Positions 11,488 to 21,564 of a DNA stretch of 64,000 nt are shown one piece after another. The number at the start of each line of letters is the position of its first letter. The first letter of the stretch is position 1. A program made the position numbers and the translations under genes. Under the pieces are notes generated by a model, which was not told the DNA's origin, did not search any database, and worked only from the letters and a program-made list of their open reading frames with translations. The DNA is from Jacaranda mimosifolia (taxonomy: Eukaryota; Streptophyta; Magnoliopsida; Lamiales; Bignoniaceae): assembly GCA_018894105.1 (NCBI GenBank), contig CM032128.1, forward strand, positions 16,845,001-16,909,000. Direction: 5' to 3'.

Positions 11488-12030
11488 TATTGGAATAGTG
11501 CCTCACAACCAATTTGCATGTAAATTATTTCACTTGTGATATAATCTTGATTGAATGATATTCAAATAAAAATTGCCATCTTCATCTTATGCTTAAATTA
11601 CTTCACTGGCATTTGCTTGAAGCCCCTAAATCACACAAGACTACAGGACTTGGTCACGCATTGGGTGGTGATCATGAAATAAATCTTACACAATCGTGAT
11701 TTTAAATATTCCAAGCCATAGAATATTTAGATATAGGGCATCTAAGATTCAGATAAACTTGCACTAACGATGTATAAATCCAAGGAGTTAGGTATTGTTC
11801 CGTTCTATGAGCAATCCATGTTAGTCATTGGTGCGTGTTAGAGAACAAGTCACTAAAGATTTACTCGGAGAATCCACTAGATAGCCAAAGTGGCAAGTCA
11901 GTAGTGCCAAGCTCTCCAGCTTATGCCAATGCATATAACAAGTCCTTGGACCTGAGAATCCATGACAACCTTGTGTCTAAGGCCTCATACTTTGATTCTT
12001 CACAGACCACGTAGCAGGAAATAGTTTCAT
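11488..12030 (+). repeat. copia element A, 3' LTR (first about 540 bp)
   Basis: It follows the purine stretch GGCAAGTGAGAGAT and begins TATTGGAATAGTGCC, where the second base of the canonical TG start has mutated. It aligns with LTR starts at 15611, 24193 and 43633 through the block ending near ACCACGTAGC. It then stops and meets an LTR in the opposite orientation. Confidence 0.75.
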
Positions 12031-13027
12031 ATCTAATTGTGATATTTTGAATATTGAAATATTCACATTGGTTTAAACTCCTTTAAACCAATAACTTTTT
12101 CAGTTAATCTCCATTAATTGAAGAGTACCCAATCTCCATAGTCGATGTCTAACAACAAGCCCATGGAGCCCAACTAATTAGATGAAATAAATATGCTTTG
12201 ATGAACCATTCTAGCTCCACGCCTGCCATGCAAATACAGTCATTCCATCTTCTATCTCCCAAAAGAGGCTTAGGGCAAGATATTTGTTATCTTTCCAATA
12301 GCCTCAATAATTATGTTTCTAATTTCAATGTTTGAATCCCCTTTATGACATTATCTTTGGCAAACTCCTTTTCCAAATTGTCATATTACATTGCGCAAGG
12401 ATTTCATGGAATCGATCATTATAGAATACATAGGAGATCCACTCATCCTTCACAACAACGAAGAGATGGATTCCATCATAGATCTCACAAACCTCCATGT
12501 CTAAGTTGCTCATACCCAATCTTAACCTAGATGACCCGCTACGTGGTTGGCGAAAAGTCAAAGCATGAGGACCTAAACACAAGGTTATCATGGATCCTTA
12601 GGTCAAAGGACTAATTATATGCACTAGTGTAAGCTGCAGAACTTGTCACTGCCAAATTGCCACTATGGCTATCTAGCTAGTGGATTCTCCAGTTGGGTCT
12701 TCAATAAACTTGTTCTCTAATAGGCACCAACTAACATACATCCATATCTAACTCATGAAACGGAGAATATCCAACTTCTTTGATTTATGCATTATTACTG
12801 CAAGCCTATTCAAATCTTAGATTCCCCGTCTCATAAGATTATATGACTTGGAATATTTAAAATCACAGCCGTAGAGACTTATTTCATGATTACCACCCAA
12901 TGCCAGTGAAGTAAAATAAGCATAAGATGAAGATGGTCATTTTATAATAATATCATTCAATCAAGATTGTATCATAAGTGAAATAGTTTACATGCCATCT
13001 AATTAGCTGTGGGGTACTATTCCAACA
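12030..13027 (-). repeat. inverted copia LTR fragment (first about 1 kb of the LTR)
   Basis: Read on the minus strand from 13027 it begins TGTTGGAATAGTACCCCAC and follows the LTR order seen at 15611-16610, through GATCTCCTATGTATTCTA, TTTGCATGGCAGG and the GGAG-loop hairpin (12067-12092). With the plus-strand piece at 11488 it forms an imperfect inverted repeat. Apparent open frames on either strand here are incidental. Confidence 0.8.
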
Positions 13028-14066
13028 GAAAATGCATACCTTTAGCATGCAAGACTTAGACATATTTCCAAGAATAGGATGAACAAGTTAATAGCCTCAA
13101 ATCACTAAATGTTAGCGGATTAGAGAATCTACTTACTTATGAATCTTGTTTAAAAGGAAAAATAACCAAAGTTCATTTTGTATGAAAAATGGAATGATCC
13201 ATAAGTCCTTTGAATTTGATCCATACGACGTATGTGTGCCACAAAGAGTTAGTGTATGATGAGACTATTCTTACTACATTACTTTGGCCGATATTTTTGC
13301 TCGGATCGAATATGTGTATCTTATGAATTACAAGTCTTAAACTTTTGAAAAGTTCAAAAAGTATAGGAATAAAGTAGAGAAGCAATTAGGACTTAGTATC
13401 AAAACTATTTGATTGGATCGAATAAGAAAATACTTAAGTATTGAATTCTGAGGTTATCTAAAGGAGAATGGGATTCTCTCACAATGGACTCTACCCGGCA
13501 CAACTAATATAAAATAGTAGTCGAGAGAAGAAATCGTACATTATTAGATATGGTACGGTCCATGATGAGTTTCACCGACGTCCCTATCTCTTTTTTGGGG
13601 ATATGCCCTCAAGATGGTGGTGAAGTTACTAAATGTAGTACCCTCAAAGTCGATGCCAAAGACACCGCATGAGATGTGGCTTGGAAAAGTACCTTCTTAC
13701 TCTCTTCTAAAAGTTTGGGGGTCTCCTGCCTACGTGAAGAGACTAATGGGAGACAAGTTAGATGCAAGATCTACTTTGTGCAAATTTGTGAGATACCCAA
13801 AGAAGTCTTTGGGTTATTACTTCTATGATCCCTCAAGACAAAAGCTGTTTGTTTTGAGAAATGCCACCTTTTTGGCAAAGGAGTTTCTATTAGATAGAAA
13901 AGGTGTTTCATTGAACTTGATGAAGTTCAAGATAATCATACTATCCCACAAACGATATAAACAAAAGAACAAAATAAGCTTAACACATAATATTCTAGAA
14001 GGTCGAACCAAATCAAGAAGCAACCTGAAAGGTTCGAATTTCTTCATGAGACGGACAAATGGATAG
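13028..14066 (+). pseudogene. copia element B, pre-integrase and integrase remnant
   Basis: Broken frames show the pre-integrase zinc-binding region near 13035-13150 (the C-terminal Cys pair is degraded) and the start of the integrase core (FDPYDVCVP, the DVCGP box). A C-terminal block at 13614-14066 contains SMPKTPHEMWLGKVPSYSLL, VWGSPAYVK and LGYYFYDPS. This last block is the conserved region after the DDE core of Ty1/copia integrases. Stops and frameshifts separate the parts. The element has no 5' LTR, leader, gag or protease. Its left end abuts the inverted LTR at 13027, suggesting a rearrangement rather than simple insertion. Confidence 0.8.
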
Positions 14067-15598
14067 TGATCCAAGGATCTATGATGAAGCTATGCTAAAC
14101 ATAGATTCGGGTCATTGACTTGAGGTCATGAAATCCAAACTGGACTCCAATACTCCAATAAAGTGTGGACTTTAATAGATCCACCAAAGGGTATAGTATC
14201 CGTTAGTTGCAAGTGGTTCTATAAGTATAAGCTAGGGATTGATGGGGAGGTGGCGACCTTTAAGGCTAGACTAGTGGTAAAAGGTTATGCTCAAAGACCT
14301 GGTATTGATTTTGAGAAAACCTTTTCACCAGCCACTATGCCTAAGTCCATAAGGATTATGCTTGCCATAGCCATTTACCATAACTATCAAATTTGGCAAA
14401 AAGATGTAAAGACCACATTTCTCAATGGAGATATTGAAGAAAAAATCTATATGGAGCAACCACAAGGTTTAACATCCAAAGGGAGTAAGCAAAAGGTTTG
14501 CAAACTCTAAAGGTCCATTTATGGGCTAAAGCAAGCATCATGAAGTTGGAACATATGTTTTTATAAGGCAGTTAAATCAATTGGCTTTATAAAAAATGTG
14601 TGTGTAAAAATGCTAGTGGGAGTTTGACATAATTTATTGTGCTTTAGATCGATAACATCCTTCTCATTAGAAATGAGAAAGAGATGCTAAAGTGTGCTAA
14701 AGTATGGCTATCTTCACAATTCTCCATGAAGGATTTGGGAGAAACATCCTTCGTATTAGGAATACAAATCTATAGAGATAGATTAAAAAGGATGTTAGGG
14801 CTCTCCCAGTCAACGTACATTGACAAGATACTAAAATAGTTTAGTATAGAGTAATCTAAGATAGTATACCTCCCAATAGGACATTGCATTCATCTCTCCA
14901 AGTTTATGGGCCCTAAGATCGACCAGGAGAGAGAAAGAATGTCCCATATACCTTATGCATATGCTATTGGAAGTATAATGTATGTTGTTTAGTGTACGAG
15001 ACCGGATGTAGCTCACACTCTAAGTGTTATGAGCCACTACTAATCCAATCCCAGTGAGAGTCACTGGAAAGACGTGAAAAAAATCCTTAAATACTTGAGA
15101 AGAACTAAAGATTTATATCTTGTATATGAGAATGGAGAATTGAAACTTGAGGAGTTTTCGGATTCTGGTTTCGAATCTGATTAAGATAAGCTAAAATCGA
15201 CCTCTAGATTTATATTTTACTTCAATAGCAACATGGTATGTTGGAAGAGTTCTAAAAAAGATACCACGATCGATTCCACTACTAAGGTGGAATATATTAC
15301 GGTGTCAAACACCACAAAGGAAGGTGTGCAGATGAGAAACTTCATCTAAAAGTTGGATGTAGTGCCTAGCGTGTAAGAGCCAGTAATTATCTATTGTGAC
15401 AACAAAGGAGCCATTGCGCAAGCAAAGAAGCCAAGATCATTATTAGCGATCCAAGAACATTTTGAGGCAATATTTGAGTGGATAAAGTTGCCTCGAATGA
15501 AAATATAGCAAAATCACTATTTAAACCCTTAAAAGCAAAAATGTCTTTAAGACATCTTGAGAAGATAGGCTAGAAAGCTCTGGGAATTAGCTTTAAGG
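14067..15598 (+). pseudogene. copia element B, reverse transcriptase/RNase H remnant
   Basis: The block 14163-14510 reads WTLIDPPKGIVSVSCKWFYK, GYAQRPGIDFEKTFSP and IWQKDVKTTFLNGDIEEKIY, the fingers and palm of a Ty1/copia reverse transcriptase with the first catalytic Asp intact. Downstream, in other frames, are a degraded YVDD box (IDNILLIRNEKE near 14650), KDLGETSFVLGIQIYRD, SHIPYAYAIGSIMYVV and RPDVAHTLSVMSHY. RNase H pieces follow: FSDSGFESD, KSSKKDTTIDS, KVEYITV and YCDNKGAIAQAK. At least six stops or shifts break it. A purine tract and full-length 3' LTR follow directly, so this is the true 3' half of an element. Confidence 0.85.
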
Positions 15599-15610
15599 CA
15601 AGTGGGAGAT
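15599..15610 (+). other. polypurine tract of copia element B
   Basis: AAGTGGGAGAT lies immediately before the LTR start TGTTGG. This is the expected primer site for plus-strand DNA synthesis. Confidence 0.65.
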
Positions 15611-16552
15611 TGTTGGAATAGTACCCCGCAAGCCAATTAGAATTGGTGTATAAAACTAATTCACTTGTGATACAATCTTAATTGAATGATATTCCAACAA
15701 AAGCCCATCTTTATCTTATGCATTTATGATTTCTTCAAATGCATTTAGTTGAAGACCTTAAATCATACAAGACTAAGGAACTTTGTCACAAATATGATGG
15801 TGATCATAAAATAAATCTCTATGGTCATGATTTTAAATGTTCCAAGTCGTAGAATCTTATGAGATGGGGTGTCTAAGATTCAGATAGACTTGCACTAATG
15901 ATACATACTCCAAGGAGTTGGATGTTGCCCCATTTCATGGATGTTAGATATGGATGCTTGTTAGTGGGTGCTTATTACTGAAGGCCCGTTTAGAGAATCT
16001 ACTAGATAGCCATAGTGGCACATCGGTAGTGGCAAGTTCTTTAGCTTACGATAGTGCATATAATTAGTTCTTTGACTTGAAGTTCCACACTATCCTTGTA
16101 TTTGGGTCTTTGTGCTTTAATTTTGCTCCAACCACGTAGTGGGTCGCTTGGGGCTTAGCTTGGGCACAAGCTACTCAAGTATGGAGGTTTGTGATTTCAA
16201 AGATGGGATCCGTTTTGCCCGTCTGTCAAGTGTGGGTTGATCTCCTATGTATTCTAAGATGATTAAATTCCAAGAAATCCTTGCGCAAGGTGATATAACA
16301 ATTTGGAAAAGTAATTTTTCAAAGATAAGATCATAATGAGAATTGAACATCAAGAATAGATACATAATTATCGAGGCTATTAGGGAGCTAGCAAATATCT
16401 TGCCATAGGCCTCTTCGGGAGATAGAAAATAGAAGCACTGTATTTACACGATAATCGTAATCAGTAATGGTTAACCTCTTTATAATTCATTCATCCAATT
16501 CATTGGCTCCATAGGCTTGTGCTAGGCCTCAACTATAGAGATTGGGTCCTCT

Positions 16553-17002
16553 TCAATTAATAGAGATTAATTGATAGAGTTATTAGTTTAAAGGAGTTTA
16601 AACTAATTCAAATATTTTTAATATCCAAAATATCACAAAGAGTTGTGATCCCATGTCTATTGAATTGTTGAACCAAAAAGGTCATGTACAAAAGCCTAAA
16701 ATACTCTCACTTGATTGAAGAAATTATCTAAGGAGTTAGATAATTATGGTGATCAAGTTTATTGGAGACAGAGAAAGCAAATTGGCTAATTATCAATTGG
16801 TCACTTTAGCTTGATTAATTTAAGTTTTAAACTAATCAAAATAATTTAAGGAGCTAAATTAGGCCAATTAAATTAAAGAGTTAATTTAATTGGTTGCATG
16901 TGGCAATTTTAATTAGTCAAAGTCAACTTGAATGATCAAATTGATTTTATTAACTTAAGGAGTTAAGTTAATCTAATTAAATTAAGGAGTTAATTTAATT
17001 AG
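16553..17002 (+). repeat. hairpin array in the U3 region of LTR B
   Basis: Successive perfect or near-perfect inverted repeats have short purine loops. 16553-16574 has 9-nt arms with loop AGAG. 16582-16607 has arms ATTAGTTTAAA / TTTAAACTAAT with loop GGAG. 16722-16745 has arms AATTATCTAA / TTAGATAATT with loop GGAG. 16864-16893 has arms CCAATTAAATTAA / TTAATTTAATTGG with loop AGAG. 16950-16971 has arms TTAACTTAA / TTAAGTTAA with loop GGAG. 16973-17002 has arms CTAATTAAATTAA / TTAATTTAATTAG with loop GGAG. The array lies upstream of the TATA-like box. Confidence 0.85.
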
Positions 17003-17171
17003 TAGGGGAATCTAATTTTAGAGGGAAAATCAAATAGAAGAGTCCATTTAATATTAGTGAGTTGGCATTTTAAATTTGAGAAATTGAAAATGCAACTTGA
17101 CTAGCAAGTTGGCATCCTATGTGGCATAGTGAGGTATGTGTGATAGAACTTCCTTAAGCTTCCAAACCACA

Positions 17172-17180
17172 CTATATAAC
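17172..17180 (+). promoter_or_regulatory. TATA-like box of LTR B
   Basis: CTATATAAC lies about 600 bp before the LTR end, at the same position as TATAAATA in the other LTR copies. Confidence 0.5.
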
Positions 17181-17786
17181 ACCCTCATGGCCGGCCATAT
17201 GGAGTCCAATTTCCCTCCCATTTGTGTAGTGATCTCATGTTGAGAGAAACCATTCTTTAGATTCCCTCCAACAACTTTCTCTCTTTAATAACTTCCTCAC
17301 ACTTTCTTCTTCGTCCTCCTCTATCCTCCTCACATCTTTAGCTACTTGAGAGAGGATTGAGAGTGATTTTAGGTGTGTAGACTAGCTTTATAGGCTTCAG
17401 CTTTAGGGGAGATGGTGAATCAAGATCTTCCAAGTTTTTGGATGATTTTGAGGGTTTTTGTCGCCGGCAGTTTTTACATTTTAGTTGTTGTTTTGCTGGC
17501 TAATCTACAATGTCTTGGAGGAGATTTTTCTAGCTAGAGTAATTGGAGTTGCTATCCATAAGAGAGGAGTTGGAGATCCTTGGACAAAAGGTAATTTCCT
17601 TGCTTGGAAAGTGTTCCATAGTGAGATCTTCTAATTGCTTTCCTATTTCACGATTAAGTTAACTTTTCTCCATATTTTTAATCTAATTTTGAGCCACATA
17701 ATAGATCCTTGGGCAGAGGATATGTTAGTTAATTTTGCTTATTTTTTTGCAAATTATTATGGATCCTAACATGTCATCTACCTTCA

Positions 17787-18960
17787 AATAGACACACTGG
17801 AAGAGTCCGTGATATATGTTAGATCCTAAACTTCCTAGATGCCTACCAGGGCTATAGTCAAATCAACCTAGCCCTAGAAGACTAGGAGAAAACAAGCTTT
17901 GTAACCACACATAGATATACTGCTATAATATAATGCCTTTTATACCAAAGAATGCACGCTCTACCTACTAAAGATTGGTGAAGCACATGTTAGAAGACAT
18001 GATCAAGAGAAATATAAAGGTGTATATAGATGACATGTCAGTTAAAAGCCATAGTAGAGAGACTACCTCTGTGATCTATGAGAATACACGTTACCATCTT
18101 GAGGAAGTTCAATCTATAACTCAATTTGGTAAAATACATCTTCGGCATACACAGAGCAAAGTTCCTAGGATATGTTGTTTAACAGCATACGATAGAGGCC
18201 AACTCCAACAAGATAGGAGTAGTACTCTAGTTGCTCCTCTATGGAACATAAAAAAAGTACAGATGTTGGCTGCCCCCTAGCTGCTCTAAACCACTTCATT
18301 TTCTTGTCCACAGAGAAGGAACTACTCTTCTTCAAAATCCTAAGAGGAGATAAACCTTTGAATAGATAAAAAAATGGGGTATGATCTTTCAATAATTGAA
18401 GACGTACTTAATCACCCATTTTCTTGAAATAGCCAAGGATAGGAAAACTACTATACTTGTACCCAGTGACTGCTAAGATATCAGTTAATGCTATCTTAGT
18501 ATGAGAGCAAGAAAGGAATACCAACCAATTTACTACGTTAGTCGCCTCTTATGAGGTCTAGAAATAAGGTATAACTTTATTTAGAAGTTGGCTCTTATTG
18601 TGGTGGCCACAACCTCAAAGGACTGGTCTTACTTCCAGGCCCACTAGATCATAGTACTTACCAACCACTCGCTGAAGAAAACAGAATGCAATTAGAAGCT
18701 TTTGGAATGATGGTTGAATAGATTATGGAGCTGAGTCAATATGGAATTGAATATCACTCTCGACCAACCATAAAAGTCCAACGTCTTAGAAAATTTATAG
18801 CTGAGATACATGAGATAATGCCAAAAGTTCTTTCCCTACTTAGACCCTTTACGCAAATGAATCTTCTATTAGTTCTAATTGTAGTGCAAGAATAAACCTA
18901 GAAAGTCCTTAAGGAGATAAATTTTAATATACCTTGAGGTTCAACTTCCTAACCTCCAAT
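17787..18960 (+). pseudogene. Ty3/gypsy Tat-lineage reverse transcriptase/RNase H, 5'-truncated and broken
   Basis: Broken frames give LDAYQGYSQINLAL (RT palm with Asp), EKTSFVTTHRYT, KNARSTY, LVKHMLEDMIKRNIKVYIDD (YxDD box at about 18020-18034, intact) and MSVKS. Further on come FFKILRGDKPF, YLYPVTAKISVNAILV, NQPITLVASYEV-like, LTNHSLKK and YGIEYHSRPTIK, which form the connection and RNase H region. The order and motifs match the Tat (Ogre/Retand-type) branch of Ty3/gypsy. The sequence starts abruptly at the end of copia LTR B with no gag, protease or own LTR, so it is a fragment. Short insertions, stops and frameshifts are frequent. Confidence 0.75.
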
Positions 18961-20290
18961 AATGAAGCCTAAAGATATGATCATAAGAATGAAATTAGCT
19001 TACACAACTACAGCACGATACTTACAAGTGCACAACGATTTTAAATTGGAGTTAATCTAAGTTAGAGGATTATGCGGCGAACGAGGATAATATGGCAAAG
19101 TATCTCAGTTGAGTTGAAGCAATTAGTTAGTTGTTTGATACCTTTACTTTTGCAAAAGTACGACGCTAAGAAAATTTGGATATAGATCAATTAGCTAAGA
19201 TAGCCAATGTCCTGATGGCTGTGAAGAGTCGACATATCACCTTCCTAACCCTAGACGCTCCAAACTATGAAATCCAAAAATGTGCGACCTTTCTATATCT
19301 CAAAATTATCAATTGGGAAAGACACTGCAATATAAATGACCCATATTATAAAATATCTTCAAGACAATGACCTTAATGACCTAAATGAGGCTTGCCAAGT
19401 GAATATGTGAGCAATAAGGTTCATATTATTAGATCAAGACCTGTACAAATGCAGTTTTTCCCAACCTTACCTAAAGTGTTTATTCCAAAAAAGAGCGAAA
19501 TATGTGTTGTGTGAGATACATTAGGGCCTGTGTGGAAATCATTTAGGAGCATGGCCCTTGGCAGCTAAGACCCTAGGGGTGTTTCTGGCCAGGAATGGTG
19601 AGAGATGCCCAAGAATTAATAAGGAGCTACAAACCTTGCCAAGAACATGTTGACCTAAATCATCAACCTGGTGCACTCCTCCAACCTACTAGCAACCCAT
19701 GCCTCTTTGCCTAGTGGGGCATGGATATTGTAGGACCTTTCCCCTAAGCCACTGGCCAAAGAAAATTCCTCATAGTTGCAATAGGTTACTTTTCCATATG
19801 GTAGAAGTTGAACACTTAGCATGTATATCAAAGAAAAAAATCAAAAAGTTCACATAGAGAAACATCATGTGAATATTTAGAATCTCTAAAGTGTTCATTT
19901 TAGAAAATGTGATCTAATTCAAGGAGCTAACCTCTACAAGTGGTGTTTAGAGCTCTTTATTAAATAATTCTTCACGTCCACAGCCAACCAGTGAGCCAAC
20001 AGATAAGTAGAGGTTACAAATAGAATTATACTCCTATACTTACTGATGTGGCTAGAAAATGCCAAAGGAGCCTAGGTAAATGAAGCCCCCTCTATACTTA
20101 GGGTATACCAAATCATTCTTTAGATGGCTACCAAGAATCATTGTTCAACCTTGCATATTTGTTGGACATTGCTTGCAATATCTTTACATCCTTATGCTTC
20201 TTACCCATATAGCTTCAGAATATTGAGTAAATTGTAATGGGAGATTAACTAAGACATATTAAAAGTCCTAAAATGCATAAGATAATCTTG
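18961..20290 (+). pseudogene. Tat-lineage second RNase H and integrase remnant
   Basis: After a spacer, the pattern YLQVHNDFKLEL, a broken DENMAKYL-type block and a basic region match the additional RNase H typical of the Tat lineage. Integrase pieces follow: FSQPYLKCL near 19455, the HHCC zinc-finger region around CGNHLGAWPLAAKTLGV, NGERCPRINKELQ, and WGMDIVGPFP near 19715 carrying the first core Asp. Downstream there is a degraded core. No 3' LTR is recognised before the next copia element. It is non-functional. Confidence 0.7.
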
Positions 20291-21369
20291 GTTGCTGATT
20301 GTTAACTCTTTGTACCTAGTTGGTCATTGAGGCCATATGTCCATATATTCAGCATTTTCATCATCTTTATTAATGGCATTTATGCCTTGTGTTATTGGGG
20401 TTTATATATTAACCTAGAAACAAATTTTCATCTTCTCAATTATATATAACTACGAATATCTAAGTTATTCAATTATGCTACTATCACTTATTCTCTTGGA
20501 TCCTCTTCTTTCTTTCGTTTTCTTGAAGGTTAGACCACCCATGTGAAATAGCTAGATTATTGACTATACCCCTCCCTCTTATAAAATTATTGAAACTATC
20601 CCTCTAAGCTTACTATATTGAAAAACCCAAACAGCATTTACAAAAGACAGTGACCCTTAAACATCCAACACTTTTATCCCTAGTTTTTATATATAGGATT
20701 TGGGAGTGAAATTACAAATTGAAATTCAATAACTAATTTTAATTTTATCTTTTGGCTTCAAATTAATGCATAAATTAGATTTTCGAAAGTCCTAACTCTA
20801 AACAATATGGAACCCCAAAGCCCTTACCCTATCCGCAACCTCTGTTGTTGACTATGTTGCCGGCTATTTCACTATTGGAGATTTGGCATTTATTACTAGT
20901 GAGCTTTCAAATGATTTCTCCATGCTTCTCAAATTTGCAAATTTAACTTCTTGCTTAGAGTCTTCTTACTTTTAAAATGCTGGAAAACAACTAAGCTTCA
21001 ACATTACAGGCCAACTCTTAATAGAAGGTGGCGATCGTTGGCCCTTTGCTGGCATGGAGAATAAATTTGTGTTAAAGCGAGCCAGCACTACTAGAAAAGG
21101 AAAGAAAAAGAAAAGACCAAGAGAGATAGAGAGGAGGGAGAGAGGGAAGAAAAGGAAAAAAAGAAAAGAATACTTGAGAAAATAGAATAGACTAGAGTAG
21201 TGAATGGTTTCTATAAAATGCTTGAGTGGTTTTGGACATCAACAACTTGATATTTATATCAAAAGAATCAATACATCTCAAATTCACAAGAACAATAATT
21301 TCTAAACTATTTCCTACTATTTATTATTTGAATGCTACATTAATCACTACTTATGTTTTCCATAACATA
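20291..21369. other. unassigned AT-rich DNA with a purine-rich tract
   Basis: No coding sequence is recognised. A purine-rich run covers about 21093-21175. The first part could be the residual end of the gypsy fragment and the last part the degraded start of the copia C LTR, but neither can be aligned with confidence by eye. Confidence 0.35.
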
Positions 21370-21550
21370 TTTATATCATTTCAATGGTTGAAGGGTGTTA
21401 TCTCTTGTTCCTTGATTTTTGGTTCCATCAAGGTATTTCTCTCTCTAAATCTAAATCCTTTGCATGTCTATTCCTTGTGAATGTGTGTAGGCTAGTTTTA
21501 TTCAATCTTTTTTAGAAAATATTTGGATCCTAGTGCCACACATACCTTCA
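21370..21550 (+). repeat. copia element C, last part of the 5' LTR
   Basis: The end ACATACCTTCA, the GATCCTAGTGCCAC block before it and the immediately following primer-binding site mark an LTR 3' end. Similarity to other copies fades upstream of about 21370, so most of the LTR is lost or strongly diverged. Confidence 0.5.
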
Positions 21551-21552
21551 AG

Positions 21553-21564
21553 TGGTATCAGAGC
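21553..21564 (+). other. primer-binding site, element C (initiator tRNA-Met)
   Basis: TGGTATCAGAGC lies two bases after the LTR end and matches the primer sites of elements A and H exactly. Confidence 0.85.

Larger units (their letters stand above)
15611..17786 (+). repeat. copia element B, complete 3' LTR (2,176 bp)
   Basis: It begins TGTTGGAATAGTACC and ends ACCTTCA, giving the TG...CA ends of an LTR. This is the reference copy for the family. It contains a hairpin string (16553-17002), a TATA-like box at 17172-17180 followed by GGCCGGCC, and a long pyrimidine-rich transcribed part. Copies in the window align over parts: 9111-9663, 11488-12030, 12030-13027 (inverted), 24193-25833, 37142-37840, 43633-47520 and 47521-49064. 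Confidence 0.85.

Noticed and set aside
16553..17002. Evenly spaced palindromes considered as a CRISPR-like or tRNA-like array
   Set aside because: Arms differ from unit to unit, there are no unique spacers, and the array is part of a plant LTR present in several copies.
21086..21098. CACTACTAGAAAA, resembling a CACTA transposon terminus
   Set aside because: No subterminal repeats, no partner end and no 3-bp duplication. It is followed by a plain purine tract, so likely chance.
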